The position numbers were made by a program, and so were the translations under genes. A stretch of DNA of 64,000 bases. Origin: Dromaius novaehollandiae. Lineage: Eukaryota > Chordata > Aves > Casuariiformes > Dromaiidae. Below the pieces are notes generated by a model. That model did not search any database and was not told the origin of the DNA. It worked only from the letters and a program-made list of their open reading frames with translations. The stretch spans positions 30,152,501-30,216,500 of the forward strand of contig NC_088099.1 in the NCBI RefSeq assembly GCF_036370855.1, read 5' to 3'. Each line of letters begins with the position of its first letter. Positions within the stretch are counted from its first letter, which is position 1. This document shows, in pieces, positions 60,101 to 64,000 of this stretch.

Positions 60101-61304
60101 CCCTCAGTTACTTAGGTTTAATGTGATGTGTGATAACTTATTAAGGTATGGCAAACTGCCCACATATCTGATCAAATCTGTGTCCAGCCCTGGAATAGCA
60201 GCTGCATGTACAATTCCTAATTCTTTCGTCCTTCAAGCAGCCAAACCCCAAGAGCCTGTCATTTGCAAAAGCCAGGCAACCATAACGTTAAACACATGGC
60301 TGAAAAATGCAAAAAGGTTCCCTAAACAAACAGTACCACCTCCTTCATAACCCATCACTGACCTAAGGACACTGGGGTGCAAATTACTTCTCTGGTCAAA
60401 GCTACCTACACCTCCACTTCAAAAGCATAAAATGGAAATTTAAAACAAAATCCACCCTTTAAAGAGAAAAGTGATGATTGTTCTGGTACTGTAACTCCTC
60501 ATGCTAAGCTACAGCTTGGAAAGGCAGGTATCAGTGTCTTCTATTTCTAGAAGTGTGATTATGATAGTGGCAAAGGTGCATTGTCATTAACTTTGAAGGG
60601 TAAGATACTACAAATAATTAGTGGTTTGCTTCTAGCATTCATTCCACATCTTCACCAACCAGAAGAGCAATATGTTTCTGATTTCAAACCACCAGTAGGT
60701 GTGCATCTGACAATCACACTGCATATCACCAGAATAAAAAAGCCAAGTTGAGGGAAGTGAAAGTTGGCTGTACCATGGATAATATACTTGTAGACAACTG
60801 TGTGACGAAAGAGTCAGGCCTTACATGGTCAGATGAAACAAGACAAAGCTACCTTGTGCCCTCCTCATTCCCTGGCACCTCCTAGCACACAGCATCTTAA
60901 TCAGAGAGGAATGGGGGAAAAAAAACAAGTCCTAATTCTAGCTCGTTTAACTTGGCAGGGTATGCAAGAGAGGAAGCAACATGAGGCTGACGAGGATTCT
61001 TGGGTGCCCAGAGGGCTATCATCCAGAAATCCTATTGAGAAATAAGAGTGGTTATGACTCTCTTTGAACCTAAATGTGGTAAGTATCCCAATCACAACAG
61101 TCCAGAGTCAAAATAATCTCTGAGTCCATTTCCCGCAAGTTCTATAACTGTCCATAGAAACTGTAATTATCAGTGCATTAATTTTATGATGTGTTAAGCA
61201 GGAGAACTAGTCTAATTTTAAGTCTGTATTGTGGAAATTCAAATACAAACAAGTGTCCTGAAATTCAAGACTGACATAAGAAATAGAGTGGAAGAAAACC
61301 TGGG

Positions 61305-61393
61305 AAGCTGGAGATCTGGGTTTGGGTCTCTAATGGCTAAGGAGAGACTGAACCCAGGTTTCTCACTTCCTAGCTAATCGCTTTAACCAGGGG
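61305..61393. repeat. Ancient tRNA-like palindromic repeat, copy 2
   Basis: On the minus strand, CTGGTTAAAGCGATTAGCTA then GAAGTGAGAAACCTGGGTTC resembles a tRNA-type A box and B box. The left arm (61305-61331, GCTGGAGATCTGGGTTTGGG) is an imperfect inverted copy of the right arm (61347-61393), with a loop of about 15 bases around GGCTAAGG. The arrangement matches a fold-back repeat seen in sauropsid genomes, as I recall it. The class name is uncertain. Confidence 0.55.
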
Positions 61394-62571
61394 TCCCAAT
61401 GCAAAAACTTTATCCAGTAACAAGTTACAATCAAGTCTTGCCTCCTCCTCCCATGTAAAAGAATGAGCCTCTAACTCCTTCCATCATCTGCAGAAGGAGC
61501 CTTCATGCCTCATACAGATACTTTGAAATCTTCCTTTTGGGGGTAAAGCGACCAGTTTTGAAACATTGCAACATCTACATGGAATATGCCTGGATCCTCG
61601 TGCTGGATCTCATGCTCCTGGATTTTGTTGATTTAATTTGAATCACATGTGTATCATTTTTTAGATATACTATAGGCAGGGGGCACATACACACAGCATG
61701 CTCTAGGCTGCTTCTGATTGCACTAAGATTCATGGTATGGCCTCAGGGAAGACTGGAAACAGCAAGGCACCCCACCAGGCAGAAACTTGAAGGCAAAGGT
61801 ATAAAATGTGAGAAGTGAGGAGTGTGTGAGAAACAAGCTGAAGGAGAGGGAAAAACAGTGATGAGGAAACACCTTTAGGTTGCATTCCCTTTTCCAGAAT
61901 AGTTCACCCATCTCTTCCTGATGAATGTCTTCACATTCCTATCATCCAGAGGCAAACAGAGTGCAGATATGTCTTTAGTTATGACCAGACAATGTGATAT
62001 TGCTATGCTTACATGCAAATTTGGGCTGTGTCAGCTTTGCAAGCCCAATGGCCTGGCATTATACGTACCGGATGAGGATACTACAAATGCAATAAAAGGA
62101 TTAGCTTCCCAGATTTTTGACTCAAGGCGTTCCCTTGTGGTAAAGTTGGGTGAAGAAACGGAAGAACAGACTTAGGGTAAGAAGGGAAATTCAATAGCCC
62201 AGAATCACATAATGCTGAGCTAGTTACTCTGTGAAAGCTTCAATAAAGTGGCTTACAAAGTCATGACTATTACATGGTCCTCTCTGATCTTTTCATGAGA
62301 ATGAGAAATGGTTGTTCCCAGTTTAAGAAAAAAAATTCTGTATGTAAAGTCTGGCTTTGTTGTGCTGTGAACTCCCTGGAGAGAGTATCAGTCACCCTGC
62401 AGGGGCTGGAATAATGAATGAATCCATCAAGGAACAGGCTTTCTTCTCCTCTGAAATGCTCGGAGGGACCACCCGCACACACTTCAACCCTTTCTCTGCA
62501 GAGTGCCACCTCTACAGCCCTGCCTAATCTCAGCCAGCAAGGATCCTTCCTATCAAAGCCCATCACTGATG

Positions 62572-62650
62572 GGGTTTAGATACCCTGCGGCTGAGGACTG
62601 GCTTGCCCATAGGCCTCCCACTTTCTGGGCAAAAGCTCTAACCACTGGAG
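62572..62650 (-). repeat. Ancient tRNA-like repeat, copy 3
   Basis: The minus strand reads CCAGTGGTTAGAGCTTTTGC then CCAGAAAGTGGGAGGCC. The A-box-like start (GTGGTTAGAGC) and the GGGAGRCC core match copies 1 and 2. A related left arm may begin near 62515 (CAGCCCTGCCTAATCTCAG). It is degraded. Confidence 0.55.
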
Positions 62651-64000
62651 GAAAAGGAGGCAATGCAACGGTGGAAATCTGTAATGGGAGCTGTGGGGAG
62701 GTAGAAGGTAAGCAGCACGGCAGCTGGCCAACTGCCACAGCACAGTCACTGCAAAATCACAGATCTCCTGGTATGCAGGAGATAAATGAGACAGGGTAAT
62801 TGCTGCACGTTTGCAGGCAGAACCAGCCAGAGGAAATAAAGGATCAGCAATCACCTGCACGTGACAGCTCTTCTCTTGAAATCTTCACGGTTCCTGAATA
62901 TAGACTGCAAATCTGTGCTGTTCAAAACCTCATTAAATTCTTCCCATTAGTGAAGCACACAAAGATTTACTTCTTCATTCCTGTACCCTTTCTGTGAGTT
63001 TTTCAAGAATAGGACACCTTGGAGTCACTACACAGTCATGTTACAGGAGAGTTTAAGATAGTTACGGAGCCAAGGGGTAAGCATCCCGAGAGCAGTGGGA
63101 GACCAACTATCATGTGAACTCCAGAAGCAACTCAGTGCTGTCTGGATGCTGAACTCCCACATGTGATTTTTCTGCCATTCCACCTTGTCATTACTGATAA
63201 TATATTTAAAAAGATACATCCTTAATTGTGTATATTTTTATAATGTAGCGCGTCTTAGGGTAAAAGGTGAAAAAAAGCAGCCTTACAATTATGTAAAGTC
63301 TTGCTCAGAATAACAGAAAGTGCTACTCCCTGCTAATAAGTAGCTTTACAGTGAGTTGAAGTGAAATGAATGGACATGTAGCTACAGTCCTCCCTTTAGC
63401 AGTGGCCTAAAAATTGCACAGCGGATACTAACTCTGTCTACTGAAGGAGTATTTTAAGAGACTAGACAACTGGAGAAAGCAATTGTGGAAAAGGAAAAAG
63501 TATAATTACATCTATCATATTTCCCCAAACATGCACTTAATGGACAGAAGGTATTCACACATATGACACTCTTAGAGCACTCTGAAAGTACACAAGACAT
63601 GTTAAGCCTTGTTATTATGACTTCAGATTTGCTCCAGCCACAGAGCTCCCAAACAGGGAGCTGGACCACAGGGCTGGTCAGGGCAGCCAGGTAATGCTAA
63701 AAACAGGGGATTAATCAAACAAAATGGTGAGAAACTTCAGCTCTTACTGAGCCCTAAGATTTTTCTTAAACTGTTGCCTGTGTATTACATCCATGTTATT
63801 AAAACCTCTGCTGCTTTATATAGTGAGCTGTCAATAGCATCTGAGCTACTAATTAGACCTCAAGGATCAGACCAGATTAGCATCTCAAGACACACAAGAA
63901 CCCTGGACAGCCGCTCCTGCTTCTCTCTCTCTGAAAATGATTGAAAATGATAATTCATCAGTGACCACCTGTGGTCTGTTTCAAAGCTCACTCTCCTGTA

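Larger units (their letters stand above)
42293..64000 (-). other. TGFBR2: TGFBR2 intron 1 (partial)
   Basis: The sequence upstream of exon 2 runs to the window edge without a recognisable exon 1. It is AT-rich and gene-free as far as I can see. It contains simple repeats (46664-46708, 48085-48174), a short tandem cluster of CATAATCA units (47325-47422) and two tRNA-like repeats (61305-61393, 62572-62650). Moderately GC-rich patches at 52600-52830, 54000-54100 and 54840-55080 are not CpG islands and carry no family signatures. In other vertebrates this intron is long and contains enhancers, but none can be identified from sequence alone. Confidence 0.85.

Noticed and set aside
42300..64000. 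TGFBR2 exon 1 / signal peptide
   Set aside because: No GC-rich first exon, hydrophobic leader or in-phase donor (one base into a codon) could be recognised; it probably lies beyond the window.

Overview
This is a vertebrate nuclear window, most likely from a bird. It carries the 3' part of one protein-coding gene, TGFBR2 (TGF-beta receptor type-2), on the minus strand. The bird call rests on three things: the receptor sequence (about human-length, with kinase-encoding exons the same size as the human ones), a 5'-truncated avian-type CR1 LINE ending in two ATTCTGTG repeats, and older sauropsid-type CR1/L3 relics. I cannot name the species.

Layout, reading the gene in its own direction from high to low coordinates. 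Positions 42293-64000 are part of intron 1; exon 1 (signal peptide and promoter) must lie beyond the right edge. Exon 2 is at 42121-42292, exon 3 at 40271-40461, exon 4 at 27335-28134, exon 5 at 23216-23357, exon 6 at 14756-14883, and the coding part of exon 7 at 11500-11679. A 3' UTR of about 2.2 kb runs to roughly 9295. Every splice junction is GT-AG, the phases agree throughout, and exons 3-7 have the lengths I recall for the human gene (191, 800, 142, 128 and 180 coding bases). Exon 2 is one codon longer. The six exons encode 536 complete residues plus one codon shared with exon 1: the cysteine-rich ligand-binding domain, one transmembrane helix, and a full serine/threonine kinase with every catalytic motif present. 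Positions 1-9290 are downstream intergenic DNA with no gene I can support.

The non-coding DNA holds one fairly intact CR1 3' end (24555-25262), three decayed CR1/L3-like LINE fragments (about 1540-1900, 13040-13550 and 16030-16605), three copies of what looks like one old tRNA-like, partly palindromic repeat (32635, 61305 and 62572), a GC-rich 23-bp minisatellite inside the 3' UTR, a (TA)n tract in the same UTR, and assorted simple repeats.

I found no new multi-gene system; a vertebrate gene window like this would not be expected to hold one. The points most worth a second look concern TGFBR2 expression: a CT microsatellite forming the polypyrimidine tract of the exon 2 acceptor, a 3' UTR carrying a minisatellite and two possible polyadenylation signals, and loss of the coding A-tract that is a mutation hotspot in human TGFBR2. 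Comparisons with human TGFBR2 are from memory of that gene; no alignment was run.
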